Source: Plasmopara viticola (Eukaryota; Oomycota; Peronosporomycetes; Peronosporales; Peronosporaceae). Taken from it: DNA of 64,000 nucleotides. Position numbers and translations under genes: made by a program. Of the stretch, positions 34,001-47,400 are shown in pieces; positions within the stretch are counted from its first letter, which is position 1, and each line of letters opens with the position of its first letter. The notes beneath the pieces are model-generated. The model ran no database searches. It worked only from the letters and a program-made list of their open reading frames with translations, and was not told the DNA's origin. Location of the stretch: contig MBPM02000207.1 in NCBI GenBank assembly GCA_001695595.3, positions 1-64,000 on the forward strand, given 5' to 3'.

Positions 34001-37000
34001 GCTGCCTTAATGGAGCAGTACTCGCTCTGTTCCGCTTGGAACGCTTGTCCGCATGTCTAGGAAGCTGTATCGGACGTATCGGAGGCCGTAGGAAGAATTG
34101 GCGCTTCAAATGGAGTGGTATTCGCTAAGTATCTCTTGAAATGCATTTCTTCGTGTCCAGGAAGCTAGATTGGACGTAGCGGAGGCCGTAAGAAGAATCG
34201 GCGCTTCAAATTGAGTAATACTCGCTCTGTTTCGCTTGGAACGCATGGCTGCATGTCCAGGAAGCTAGATTGGACGTATCTGAGGCAGAAGGAACAACCG
34301 CGCTTCAAATGGAGCAGTTTTCACAAAGTATCTCTTGAAACGCGTGTCTGCATGTCCTGGAAACAAGAATGGACGTATCTGAGGCCGTACGAAGAAATGG
34401 CGCTTCAAATGGAGCGGTTTTCGCTAAGTATTTTTTTAAATGCGTGTCTGCATGTCTAGGAAGCTAGATTGGACGTATCTGAGGCCGTAGCAAGTATCGG
34501 CGCTTCAAATGGAGCAAATTTAGCTAAGTCATGCTTGAAACGCGTATCTGTGTGTTCAATGAAGCTAGATGGGACGTATCTGAGGCCGTAGGAATAGTTG
34601 ACGCTTCAATGGAGCAGTATTCGCTGCGTTACGCTCGAACGCGTGTCTGCATGTTCACGAAGCTAGATTGGACGTATTTGAGGCGGTAAAAAGAATTGGC
34701 GCTTCAAATGAAGCAGTATTCGCTTAGTTACTCTTGTAACGCGTGTCGGCTTGTCCAGAAAACTAGATTGGTCGAATCTGAGGCCGTAGAAAGTATTGCT
34801 GCCTTAAATGGAGCAGTACTCGCTCTGTTCCGCTTGGAACGCTTGTCCGCATGTCTAGGAAGCTGTATCGGACGTATCGGAGGCCGTAGGAAGAATTGGC
34901 GCTTCAAATGGAGTGGTATTCGCTAAGTATCTCTTGAAATGCATTTCTTCGTGTCCAGGAAGCTAGATTGGACGTAGCGGAGGCCGTAAGAAGAATCGGC
35001 GCTTCAAATTGAGTAATACTCGCTCTGTTTCGCTTGGAACGCATGGCTGCATGTCCAGGAAGCTAGATTGGACGTATCTGAGGCAGAAGGAACAACCGCG
35101 CTTCAAATGGAGCAGTTTTCACAAAGTATCTCTTGAAACGCGTGTCTGCATGTCCTGGAAACAAGAATGGACGTATCTGAGGCCGTACGAAGAAATGGCG
35201 CTTCAAATGGAGCGGTTTTCGCTAAGTATTTTTTTAAATGCGTGTCTGCATGTCTAGGAAGCTAGATTGGACGTATCTGAGGCCGTAGCAAGTATCGGCG
35301 CTTCAAATGGAGCAAATTTAGCTAAGTCATGCTTGAAACGCGTATCTGTGTGTTCAATGAAGCTAGATGGGACGTATCTGAGGCCGTAGGAATAGTTGAC
35401 GCTTCAATGGAGCAGTATTCGCTGCGTTACGCTCGAACGCGTGTCTGCATGTTCACGAAGCTAGATTGGACGTATTTGAGGCGGTAAAAAGAATTGGCGC
35501 TTCAAATGAAGCAGTATTCGCTTAGTTACTCTTGTAACGCGTGTCGGCTTGTCCAGAAAACTAGATTGGTCGAATCTGAGGCCGTAGAAAGTATTGCTGC
35601 CTTAATGGAGCAGTACTCGCTCTGTTCCGCTTGGAACGCTTGTCCGCATGTCTAGGAAGCTGTATCGGACGTATCGGAGGCCGTAGGAAGAATTGGCGCT
35701 TCAAATGGAGTGGTATTCGCTAAGTATCTCTTGAAATGCATTTCTTCGTGTCCAGGAAGCTAGATTGGACGTAGCGGAGGCCGTAAGAAGAATCGGCGCT
35801 TCAAATTGAGTAATACTCGCTCTGTTTCGCTTGGAACGCATGGCTGCATGTCCAGGAAGCTAGATTGGACGTATCTGAGGCAGAAGGAACAACCGCGCTT
35901 CAAATGGAGCAGTTTTCACAAAGTATCTCTTGAAACGCGTGTCTGCATGTCCTGGAAACAAGAATGGACGTATCTGAGGCCGTACGAAGAAATGGCGCTT
36001 CAAATGGAGCGTTTTCGCTAAGTATTTTTTTAAATGCGTGTCTGCATGTCTAGGAAGCTAGATTGGACGTATCTGAGGCCGTAGCAAGTATCGGCGCTTC
36101 AAATGGAGCAAATTTAGCTAAGTCATGCTTGAAACGCGTATCTGTGTGTTCAATGAAGCTAGATGGGACGTATCTGAGGCCGTAGGAATAGTTGACGCTT
36201 CAATGGAGCAGTATTCGCTGCGTTACGCTCGAACGCGTGTCTGCATGTTCACGAAGCTAGATTGGACGTATTTGAGGCGGTAAAAAGAATTGGCGCTTCA
36301 AATGAAGCAGTATTCGCTTAGTTACTCTTGTAACGCGTGTCGGCTTGTCCAGAAAACTAGATTGGTCGAATCTGAGGCCGTAGAAAGTATTGCTGCCTTA
36401 AATGGAGCAGTACTCGCTCTGTTCCGCTTGGAACGCTTGTCCGCATGTCTAGGAAGCTGTATCGGACGTATCGGAGGCCGTAGGAAGAATTGGCGCTTCA
36501 AATGGAGTGGTATTCGCTAAGTATCTCTTGAAATGCATTTCTTCGTGTCCAGGAAGCTAGATTGGACGTAGCGGAGGCCGTAAGAAGAATCGGCGCTTCA
36601 AATTGAGTAATACTCGCTCTGTTTCGCTTGGAACGCATGGCTGCATGTCCAGGAAGCTAGATTGGACGTATCTGAGGCAGAAGGAACAACCGCGCTTCAA
36701 ATGGAGCAGTTTTCACAAAGTATCTCTTGAAACGCGTGTCTGCATGTCCTGGAAACAAGAATGGACGTATCTGAGGCCGTACGAAGAAATGGCGCTTCAA
36801 ATGGAGCGGTTTTCGCTAAGTATTTTTTTAAATGCGTGTCTGCATGTCTAGGAAGCTAGATTGGACGTATCTGAGGCCGTAGCAAGTATCGGCGCTTCAA
36901 ATGGAGCAAATTTAGCTAAGTCATGCTTGAAACGCGTATCTGTGTGTTCAATGAAGCTAGATGGGACGTATCTGAGGCCGTAGGAATAGTTGACGCTTCA

Positions 37001-38307
37001 ATGGAGCAGTATTCGCTGCGTTACGCTCGAACGCGTGTCTGCATGTTCACGAAGCTAGATTGGACGTATTTGAGGCGGTAAAAAGAATTGGCGCTTCAAA
37101 TGAAGCAGTATTCGCTTAGTTACTCTTGTAACGCGTGTCGGCTTGTCCAGAAAACTAGATTGGTCGAATCTGAGGCCGTAGAAAGTATTGCTGCCTTATA
37201 TGGAGCAGTACTCGCTCTGTTCCGCTTGGAACGCTTGTCCGCATGTCTAGGAAGCTGTATCGGACGTATCGGAGGCCGTAGGAAGAATTGGCGCTTCAAA
37301 TGGAGTGGTATTCGCTAAGTATCTCTTGAAATGCATTTCTTCGTGTCCAGGAAGCTAGATTGGACGTAGCGGAGGCCGTAAGAAGAATCGGCGCTTCAAA
37401 TTGAGTAATACTCGCTCTGTTTCGCTTGGAACGCATGGCTGCATGTCCAGGAAGCTAGATTGGACGTATCTGAGGCAGAAGGAACAACCGCGCTTCAAAT
37501 GGAGCAGTTTTCACAAAGTATCTCTTGAAACGCGTGTCTGCATGTCCTGGAAACAAGAATGGACGTATCTGAGGCCGTACGAAGATGGCGCTTCAAATGG
37601 AGCGTTTTCGCTAAGTATTTTTTTAAATGCGTGTCTGCATGTCTAGGAAGCTAGATTGGACGTATCTGAGGCCGTAGCAAGTATCGGCGCTTCAAATGGA
37701 GCAAATTTAGCTAAGTCATGCTTGAAACGCGTATCTGTGTGTTCAATGAAGCTAGATGGGACGTATCTGAGGCCGTAGGAATAGTTGACGCTTCAATGGA
37801 GCAGTATTCGCTGCGTTACGCTCGAACGCGTGTCTGCATGTTCACGAAGCTAGATTGGACGTATTTGAGGCGGTAAAAAGAATTGGCGCTTCAAATGAAG
37901 CAGTATTCGCTTAGTTACTCTTGTAACGCGTGTCGGCTTGTCCAGAAAACTAGATTGGTCGAATCTGAGGCCGTAGAAAGTATTGCTGCCTTAATGGAGC
38001 AGTACTCGCTCTGTTCCGCTTGGAACGCTTGTCCGCATGTCTAGGAAGCTGTATCGGACGTATCGGAGGCCGTAGGAAGAATTGGCGCTTCAAATGGAGT
38101 GGTATTCGCTAAGTATCTCTTGAAATGCATTTCTTCGTGTCCAGGAAGCTAGATTGGACGTAGCGGAGGCCGTAAGAAGAATCGGCGCTTCAAATTGAGT
38201 AATACTCGCTCTGTTTCGCTTGGAACGCATGGCTGCATGTCCAGGAAGCTAGATTGGACGTATCTGAGGCAGAAGGAACAACCGCGCTTCAAATGGAGCA
38301 GTTTTCA

Positions 38308-38405
38308 TGTCCTCAAAGTATCGTCTTGGCGCTTCAAACGCGCTGTCTGCATAGATCCTGGGCCGTAGAACAAATGGAGCAGTACTCGCTCTGTTCCGCT
38401 TGGAA
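38308..38405. repeat. Scrambled junction G > H/D creating a partial HOR unit
   Basis: A normal G (from 38,227) reads to cagttttca, then familiar words appear with short insertions between them: tgtcct, caaagtatc, gtcttg, gcgcttc, aaacgcg, ctgtctgcat, agatcctg, ggccgtagaa. At about 38,372 the sequence rejoins the second half of a D monomer (aaatggagcagtactcgc). The result omits most of H, all of A, B and C, and the first half of D, about 420 bp. Successive C motifs are therefore about 1,174 bp apart here. Confidence 0.85.
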
Positions 38406-41400
38406 CGCTTGTCCGCATGTCTAGGAAGCTGTATCGGACGTATCGGAGGCCGTAGGAAGAATTGGCGCTTCAAATGGAGTGGTATTCGCTAAGTATCTCT
38501 TGAAATGCATTTCTTCGTGTCCAGGAAGCTAGATTGGACGTAGCGGAGGCCGTAAGAAGAATCGGCGCTTCAAATTGAGTAATACTCGCTCTGTTTCGCT
38601 TGGAACGCATGGCTGCATGTCCAGGAAGCTAGATTGGACGTATCTGAGGCAGAAGGAACAACCGCGCTTCAAATGGAGCAGTTTTCACAAAGTATCTCTT
38701 GAAACGCGTGTCTGCATGTCCTGGAAACAAGAATGGACGTATCTGAGGCCGTAGAAGAAATGGCGCTTCAAATGGAGCGTTTTCGCTAAGTATTTTTTTA
38801 AATGCGTGTCTGCATGTCTAGGAAGCTAGATTGGACGTATTGAGGCCGTAGCAAGTATCGGCGCTTCAAATGGAGCAAATTTAGCTAAGTCATGCTTGAA
38901 ACGCGTATCTGTGTGTTCAATGAAGCTAGATGGGACGTATCTGAGGCCGTAGGAATAGTTGACGCTTCAATGGAGCAGTATTCGCTGCGTTACGCTCGAA
39001 CGCGTGTCTGCATGTTCACGAAGCTAGATTGGACGTATTTGAGGCGGTAAAAAGAATTGGCGCTTCAAATGAAGCAGTATTCGCTTAGTTACTCTTGTAA
39101 CGCGTGTCGGCTTGTCCAGAAAACTAGATTGGTCGAATCTGAGGCCGTAGAAAGTATTGCTGCCTTAATGGAGCAGTACTCGCTCTGTTCCGCTTGGAAC
39201 GCTTGTCCGCATGTCTAGGAAGCTGTATCGGACGTATCGGAGGCCGTAGGAAGAATTGGCGCTTCAAATGGAGTGGTATTCGCTAAGTATCTCTTGAAAT
39301 GCATTTCTTCGTGTCCAGGAAGCTAGATTGGACGTAGCGGAGGCCGTAAGAAGAATCGGCGCTTCAAATTGAGTAATACTCGCTCTGTTTCGCTTGGAAC
39401 GCATGGCTGCATGTCCAGGAAGCTAGATTGGACGTATCTGAGGCAGAAGGAACAACCGCGCTTCAAATGGAGCAGTTTTCACAAAGTATCTCTTGAAACG
39501 CGTGTCTGCATGTCCTGGAAACAAGAATGGACGTATCTGAGGCCGTACGAAGAAATGGCGCTTCAAATGGAGCGGTTTTCGCTAAGTATTTTTTTAAATG
39601 CGTGTCTGCATGTCTAGGAAGCTAGATTGGACGTATCTGAGGCCGTAGCAAGTATCGGCGCTTCAAATGGAGCAAATTTAGCTAAGTCATGCTTGAAACG
39701 CGTATCTGTGTGTTCAATGAAGCTAGATGGGACGTATCTGAGGCCGTAGGAATAGTTGACGCTTCAATGGAGCAGTATTCGCTGCGTTACGCTCGAACGC
39801 GTGTCTGCATGTTCACGAAGCTAGATTGGACGTATTTGAGGCGGTAAAAAGAATTGGCGCTTCAAATGAAGCAGTATTCGCTTAGTTACTCTTGTAACGC
39901 GTGTCGGCTTGTCCAGAAAACTAGATTGGTCGAATCTGAGGCCGTAGAAAGTATTGCTGCCTTAATGGAGCAGTACTCGCTCTGTTCCGCTTGGAACGCT
40001 TGTCCGCATGTCTAGGAAGCTGTATCGGACGTATCGGAGGCCGTAGGAAGAATTGGCGCTTCAAATGGAGTGGTATTCGCTAAGTATCTCTTGAAATGCA
40101 TTTCTTCGTGTCCAGGAAGCTAGATTGGACGTAGCGGAGGCCGTAAGAAGAATCGGCGCTTCAAATTGAGTAATACTCGCTCTGTTTCGCTTGGAACGCA
40201 TGGCTGCATGTCCAGGAAGCTAGATTGGACGTATCTGAGGCAGAAGGAACAACCGCGCTTCAAATGGAGCAGTTTTCACAAAGTATCTCTTGAAACGCGT
40301 GTCTGCATGTCCTGGAAACAAGAATGGACGTATCTGAGGCCGTAGAAGATGGCGCTTCAAATGGAGCGTTTTCGCTAAGTATTTTTTTAAATGCGTGTCT
40401 GCATGTCTAGGAAGCTAGATTGGACGTATTGAGGCCGTAGCAAGTATCGGCGCTTCAAATGGAGCAAATTTAGCTAAGTCATGCTTGAAACGCGTATCTG
40501 TGTGTTCAATGAAGCTAGATGGGACGTATCTGAGGCCGTAGGAATAGTTGACGCTTCAATGGAGCAGTATTCGCTGCGTTACGCTCGAACGCGTGTCTGC
40601 ATGTTCACGAAGCTAGATTGGACGTATTTGAGGCGGTAAAAAGAATTGGCGCTTCAAATGAAGCAGTATTCGCTTAGTTACTCTTGTAACGCGTGTCGGC
40701 TTGTCCAGAAAACTAGATTGGTCGAATCTGAGGCCGTAGAAAGTATTGCTGCCTTAATGGAGCAGTACTCGCTCTGTTCCGCTTGGAACGCTTGTCCGCA
40801 TGTCTAGGAAGCTGTATCGGACGTATCGGAGGCCGTAGGAAGAATTGGCGCTTCAAATGGAGTGGTATTCGCTAAGTATCTCTTGAAATGCATTTCTTCG
40901 TGTCCAGGAAGCTAGATTGGACGTAGCGGAGGCCGTAAGAAGAATCGGCGCTTCAAATTGAGTAATACTCGCTCTGTTTCGCTTGGAACGCATGGCTGCA
41001 TGTCCAGGAAGCTAGATTGGACGTATCTGAGGCAGAAGGAACAACCGCGCTTCAAATGGAGCAGTTTTCACAAAGTATCTCTTGAAACGCGTGTCTGCAT
41101 GTCCTGGAAACAAGAATGGACGTATCTGAGGCCGTACGAAGAAATGGCGCTTCAAATGGAGCGGTTTTCGCTAAGTATTTTTTTAAATGCGTGTCTGCAT
41201 GTCTAGGAAGCTAGATTGGACGTATCTGAGGCCGTAGCAAGTATCGGCGCTTCAAATGGAGCAAATTTAGCTAAGTCATGCTTGAAACGCGTATCTGTGT
41301 GTTCAATGAAGCTAGATGGGACGTATCTGAGGCCGTAGGAATAGTTGACGCTTCAATGGAGCAGTATTCGCTGCGTTACGCTCGAACGCGTGTCTGCATG

Positions 41401-44400
41401 TTCACGAAGCTAGATTGGACGTATTTGAGGCGGTAAAAAGAATTGGCGCTTCAAATGAAGCAGTATTCGCTTAGTTACTCTTGTAACGCGTGTCGGCTTG
41501 TCCAGAAAACTAGATTGGTCGAATCTGAGGCCGTAGAAAGTATTGCTGCCTTATATGGAGCAGTACTCGCTCTGTTCCGCTTGGAACGCTTGTCCGCATG
41601 TCTAGGAAGCTGTATCGGACGTATCGGAGGCCGTAGGAAGAATTGGCGCTTCAAATGGAGTGGTATTCGCTAAGTATCTCTTGAAATGCATTTCTTCGTG
41701 TCCAGGAAGCTAGATTGGACGTAGCGGAGGCCGTAAGAAGAATCGGCGCTTCAAATTGAGTAATACTCGCTCTGTTTCGCTTGGAACGCATGGCTGCATG
41801 TCCAGGAAGCTAGATTGGACGTATCTGAGGCAGAAGGAACAACCGCGCTTCAAATGGAGCAGTTTTCACAAAGTATCTCTTGAAACGCGTGTCTGCATGT
41901 CCTGGAAACAAGAATGGACGTATCTGAGGCCGTACGAAGAAATGGCGCTTCAAATGGAGCGGTTTTCGCTAAGTATTTTTTTAAATGCGTGTCTGCATGT
42001 CTAGGAAGCTAGATTGGACGTATCTGAGGCCGTAGCAAGTATCGGCGCTTCAAATGGAGCAAATTTAGCTAAGTCATGCTTGAAACGCGTATCTGTGTGT
42101 TCAATGAAGCTAGATGGGACGTATCTGAGGCCGTAGGAATAGTTGACGCTTCAATGGAGCAGTATTCGCTGCGTTACGCTCGAACGCGTGTCTGCATGTT
42201 CACGAAGCTAGATTGGACGTATTTGAGGCGGTAAAAAGAATTGGCGCTTCAAATGAAGCAGTATTCGCTTAGTTACTCTTGTAACGCGTGTCGGCTTGTC
42301 CAGAAAACTAGATTGGTCGAATCTGAGGCCGTAGAAAGTATTGCTGCCTTAATGGAGCAGTACTCGCTCTGTTCCGCTTGGAACGCTTGTCCGCATGTCT
42401 AGGAAGCTGTATCGGACGTATCGGAGGCCGTAGGAAGAATTGGCGCTTCAAATGGAGTGGTATTCGCTAAGTATCTCTTGAAATGCATTTCTTCGTGTCC
42501 AGGAAGCTAGATTGGACGTAGCGGAGGCCGTAAGAAGAATCGGCGCTTCAAATTGAGTAATACTCGCTCTGTTTCGCTTGGAACGCATGGCTGCATGTCC
42601 AGGAAGCTAGATTGGACGTATCTGAGGCAGAAGGAACAACCGCGCTTCAAATGGAGCAGTTTTCACAAAGTATCTCTTGAAACGCGTGTCTGCATGTCCT
42701 GGAAACAAGAATGGACGTATCTGAGGCCGTACGAAGAAATGGCGCTTCAAATGGAGCGGTTTTCGCTAAGTATTTTTTTAAATGCGTGTCTGCATGTCTA
42801 GGAAGCTAGATTGGACGTATCTGAGGCCGTAGCAAGTATCGGCGCTTCAAATGGAGCAAATTTAGCTAAGTCATGCTTGAAACGCGTATCTGTGTGTTCA
42901 ATGAAGCTAGATGGGACGTATCTGAGGCCGTAGGAATAGTTGACGCTTCAATGGAGCAGTATTCGCTGCGTTACGCTCGAACGCGTGTCTGCATGTTCAC
43001 GAAGCTAGATTGGACGTATTTGAGGCGGTAAAAAGAATTGGCGCTTCAAATGAAGCAGTATTCGCTTAGTTACTCTTGTAACGCGTGTCGGCTTGTCCAG
43101 AAAACTAGATTGGTCGAATCTGAGGCCGTAGAAAGTATTGCTGCCTTAATGGAGCAGTGCTCGCTCTGTTCCGCTTGGAACGCTTGTCCGCATGTCTAGG
43201 AAGCTGTATCGGACGTATCGGAGGCCGTAGGAAGAATTGGCGCTTCAAATGGAGTGGTATTCGCTAAGTATCTCTTGAAATGCATTTCTTCGTGTCCAGG
43301 AAGCTAGATTGGACGTAGCGGAGGCCGTAAGAAGAATCGGCGCTTCAAATTGAGTAATACTCGCTCTGTTTCGCTTGGAACGCATGGCTGCATGTCCAGG
43401 AAGCTAGATTGGACGTATCTGAGGCAGAAGGAACAACCGCGCTTCAAATGGAGCAGTTTTCACAAAGTATCTCTTGAAACGCGTGTCTGCATGTCCTGGA
43501 AACAAGAATGGACGTATCTGAGGCCGTACGAAGAAATGGCGCTTCAAATGGAGCGGTTTTCGCTAAGTATTTTTTTAAATGCGTGTCTGCATGTCTAGGA
43601 AGCTAGATTGGACGTATCTGAGGCCGTAGCAAGTATCGGCGCTTCAAATGGAGCAAATTTAGCTAAGTCATGCTTGAAACGCGTATCTGTGTGTTCAATG
43701 AAGCTAGATGGGACGTATCTGAGGCCGTAGGAATAGTTGACGCTTCAATGGAGCAGTATTCGCTGCGTTACGCTCGAACGCGTGTCTGCATGTTCACGAA
43801 GCTAGATTGGACGTATTTGAGGCGGTAAAAAGAATTGGCGCTTCAAATGAAGCAGTATTCGCTTAGTTACTCTTGTAACGCGTGTCGGCTTGTCCAGAAA
43901 ACTAGATTGGTCGAATCTGAGGCCGTAGAAAGTATTGCTGCCTTATATGGAGCAGTACTCGCTCTGTTCCGCTTGGAACGCTTGTCCGCATGTCTAGGAA
44001 GCTGTATCGGACGTATCGGAGGCCGTAGGAAGAATTGGCGCTTCAAATGGAGTGGTATTCGCTAAGTATCTCTTGAAATGCATTTCTTCGTGTCCAGGAA
44101 GCTAGATTGGACGTAGCGGAGGCCGTAAGAAGAATCGGCGCTTCAAATTGAGTAATACTCGCTCTGTTTCGCTTGGAACGCATGGCTGCATGTCCAGGAA
44201 GCTAGATTGGACGTATCTGAGGCAGAAGGAACAACCGCGCTTCAAATGGAGCAGTTTTCACAAAGTATCTCTTGAAACGCGTGTCTGCATGTCCTGGAAA
44301 CAAGAATGGACGTATCTGAGGCCGTACGAAGAAATGGCGCTTCAAATGGAGCGGTTTTCGCTAAGTATTTTTTTAAATGCGTGTCTGCATGTCTAGGAAG

Positions 44401-47400
44401 CTAGATTGGACGTATCTGAGGCCGTAGCAAGTATCGGCGCTTCAAATGGAGCAAATTTAGCTAAGTCATGCTTGAAACGCGTATCTGTGTGTTCAATGAA
44501 GCTAGATGGGACGTATCTGAGGCCGTAGGAATAGTTGACGCTTCAATGGAGCAGTATTCGCTGCGTTACGCTCGAACGCGTGTCTGCATGTTCACGAAGC
44601 TAGATTGGACGTATTTGAGGCGGTAAAAAGAATTGGCGCTTCAAATGAAGCAGTATTCGCTTAGTTACTCTTGTAACGCGTGTCGGCTTGTCCAGAAAAC
44701 TAGATTGGTCGAATCTGAGGCCGTAGAAAGTATTGCTGCCTTAAATGGAGCAGTACTCGCTCTGTTCCGCTTGGAACGCTTGTCCGCATGTCTAGGAAGC
44801 TGTATCGGACGTATCGGAGGCCGTAGGAAGAATTGGCGCTTCAAATGGAGTGGTATTCGCTAAGTATCTCTTGAAATGCATTTCTTCGTGTCCAGGAAGC
44901 TAGATTGGACGTAGCGGAGGCCGTAAGAAGAATCGGCGCTTCAAATTGAGTAATACTCGCTCTGTTTCGCTTGGAACGCATGGCTGCATGTCCAGGAAGC
45001 TAGATTGGACGTATCTGAGGCAGAAGGAACAACCGCGCTTCAAATGGAGCAGTTTTCACAAAGTATCTCTTGAAACGCGTGTCTGCATGTCCTGGAAACA
45101 AGAATGGACGTATCTGAGGCCGTACGAAGAAATGGCGCTTCAAATGGAGCGGTTTTCGCTAAGTATTTTTTTAAATGCGTGTCTGCATGTCTAGGAAGCT
45201 AGATTGGACGTATCTGAGGCCGTAGCAAGTATCGGCGCTTCAAATGGAGCAAATTTAGCTAAGTCATGCTTGAAACGCGTATCTGTGTGTTCAATGAAGC
45301 TAGATGGGACGTATCTGAGGCCGTAGGAATAGTTGACGCTTCAATGGAGCAGTATTCGCTGCGTTACGCTCGAACGCGTGTCTGCATGTTCACGAAGCTA
45401 GATTGGACGTATTTGAGGCGGTAAAAAGAATTGGCGCTTCAAATGAAGCAGTATTCGCTTAGTTACTCTTGTAACGCGTGTCGGCTTGTCCAGAAAACTA
45501 GATTGGTCGAATCTGAGGCCGTAGAAAGTATTGCTGCCTTAATGGAGCAGTACTCGCTCTGTTCCGCTTGGAACGCTTGTCCGCATGTCTAGGAAGCTGT
45601 ATCGGACGTATCGGAGGCCGTAGGAAGAATTGGCGCTTCAAATGGAGTGGTATTCGCTAAGTATCTCTTGAAATGCATTTCTTCGTGTCCAGGAAGCTAG
45701 ATTGGACGTAGCGGAGGCCGTAAGAAGAATCGGCGCTTCAAATTGAGTAATACTCGCTCTGTTTCGCTTGGAACGCATGGCTGCATGTCCAGGAAGCTAG
45801 ATTGGACGTATCTGAGGCAGAAGGAACAACCGCGCTTCAAATGGAGCAGTTTTCACAAAGTATCTCTTGAAACGCGTGTCTGCATGTCCTGGAAACAAGA
45901 ATGGACGTATCTGAGGCCGTACGAAGAAATGGCGCTTCAAATGGAGCGGTTTTCGCTAAGTATTTTTTTAAATGCGTGTCTGCATGTCTAGGAAGCTAGA
46001 TTGGACGTATCTGAGGCCGTAGCAAGTATCGGCGCTTCAAATGGAGCAAATTTAGCTAAGTCATGCTTGAAACGCGTATCTGTGTGTTCAATGAAGCTAG
46101 ATGGGACGTATCTGAGGCCGTAGGAATAGTTGACGCTTCAATGGAGCAGTATTCGCTGCGTTACGCTCGAACGCGTGTCTGCATGTTCACGAAGCTAGAT
46201 TGGACGTATTTGAGGCGGTAAAAAGAATTGGCGCTTCAAATGAAGCAGTATTCGCTTAGTTACTCTTGTAACGCGTGTCGGCTTGTCCAGAAAACTAGAT
46301 TGGTCGAATCTGAGGCCGTAGAAAGTATTGCTGCCTTAAATGGAGCAGTACTCGCTCTGTTCCGCTTGGAACGCTTGTCCGCATGTCTAGGAAGCTGTAT
46401 CGGACGTATCGGAGGCCGTAGGAAGAATTGGCGCTTCAAATGGAGTGGTATTCGCTAAGTATCTCTTGAAATGCATTTCTTCGTGTCCAGGAAGCTAGAT
46501 TGGACGTAGCGGAGGCCGTAAGAAGAATCGGCGCTTCAAATTGAGTAATACTCGCTCTGTTTCGCTTGGAACGCATGGCTGCATGTCCAGGAAGCTAGAT
46601 TGGACGTATCTGAGGCAGAAGGAACAACCGCGCTTCAAATGGAGCAGTTTTCACAAAGTATCTCTTGAAACGCGTGTCTGCATGTCCTGGAAACAAGAAT
46701 GGACGTATCTGAGGCCGTACGAAGAAATGGCGCTTCAAATGGAGCGGTTTTCGCTAAGTATTTTTTTAAATGCGTGTCTGCATGTCTAGGAAGCTAGATT
46801 GGACGTATCTGAGGCCGTAGCAAGTATCGGCGCTTCAAATGGAGCAAATTTAGCTAAGTCATGCTTGAAACGCGTATCTGTGTGTTCAATGAAGCTAGAT
46901 GGGACGTATCTGAGGCCGTAGGAATAGTTGACGCTTCAATGGAGCAGTATTCGCTGCGTTACGCTCGAACGCGTGTCTGCATGTTCACGAAGCTAGATTG
47001 GACGTATTTGAGGCGGTAAAAAGAATTGGCGCTTCAAATGAAGCAGTATTCGCTTAGTTACTCTTGTAACGCGTGTCGGCTTGTCCAGAAAACTAGATTG
47101 GTCGAATCTGAGGCCGTAGAAAGTATTGCTGCCTTAATGGAGCAGTACTCGCTCTGTTCCGCTTGGAACGCTTGTCCGCATGTCTAGGAAGCTGTATCGG
47201 ACGTATCGGAGGCCGTAGGAAGAATTGGCGCTTCAAATGGAGTGGTATTCGCTAAGTATCTCTTGAAATGCATTTCTTCGTGTCCAGGAAGCTAGATTGG
47301 ACGTAGCGGAGGCCGTAAGAAGAATCGGCGCTTCAAATTGAGTAATACTCGCTCTGTTTCGCTTGGAACGCATGGCTGCATGTCCAGGAAGCTAGATTGG

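Larger units (their letters stand above)
20904..37882. repeat. Regular HOR block 2
   Basis: Unbroken A-H units after the rearranged cluster: 22 C motifs from about 21,157 to 37,883 in 21 steps of 789-798 bp. Units in the first 3.5 kb carry the B variant ending gctcaa, and H copies there are irregular (for example gtacgaagacgcttc at about 22,444). From about 26.7 kb the units become very uniform. Confidence 0.93.

Noticed and set aside
38308..38405. Insertion of a mobile element at the broken joint
   Set aside because: All sequence there is satellite words. There are no terminal repeats, no target-site duplication and no foreign sequence.
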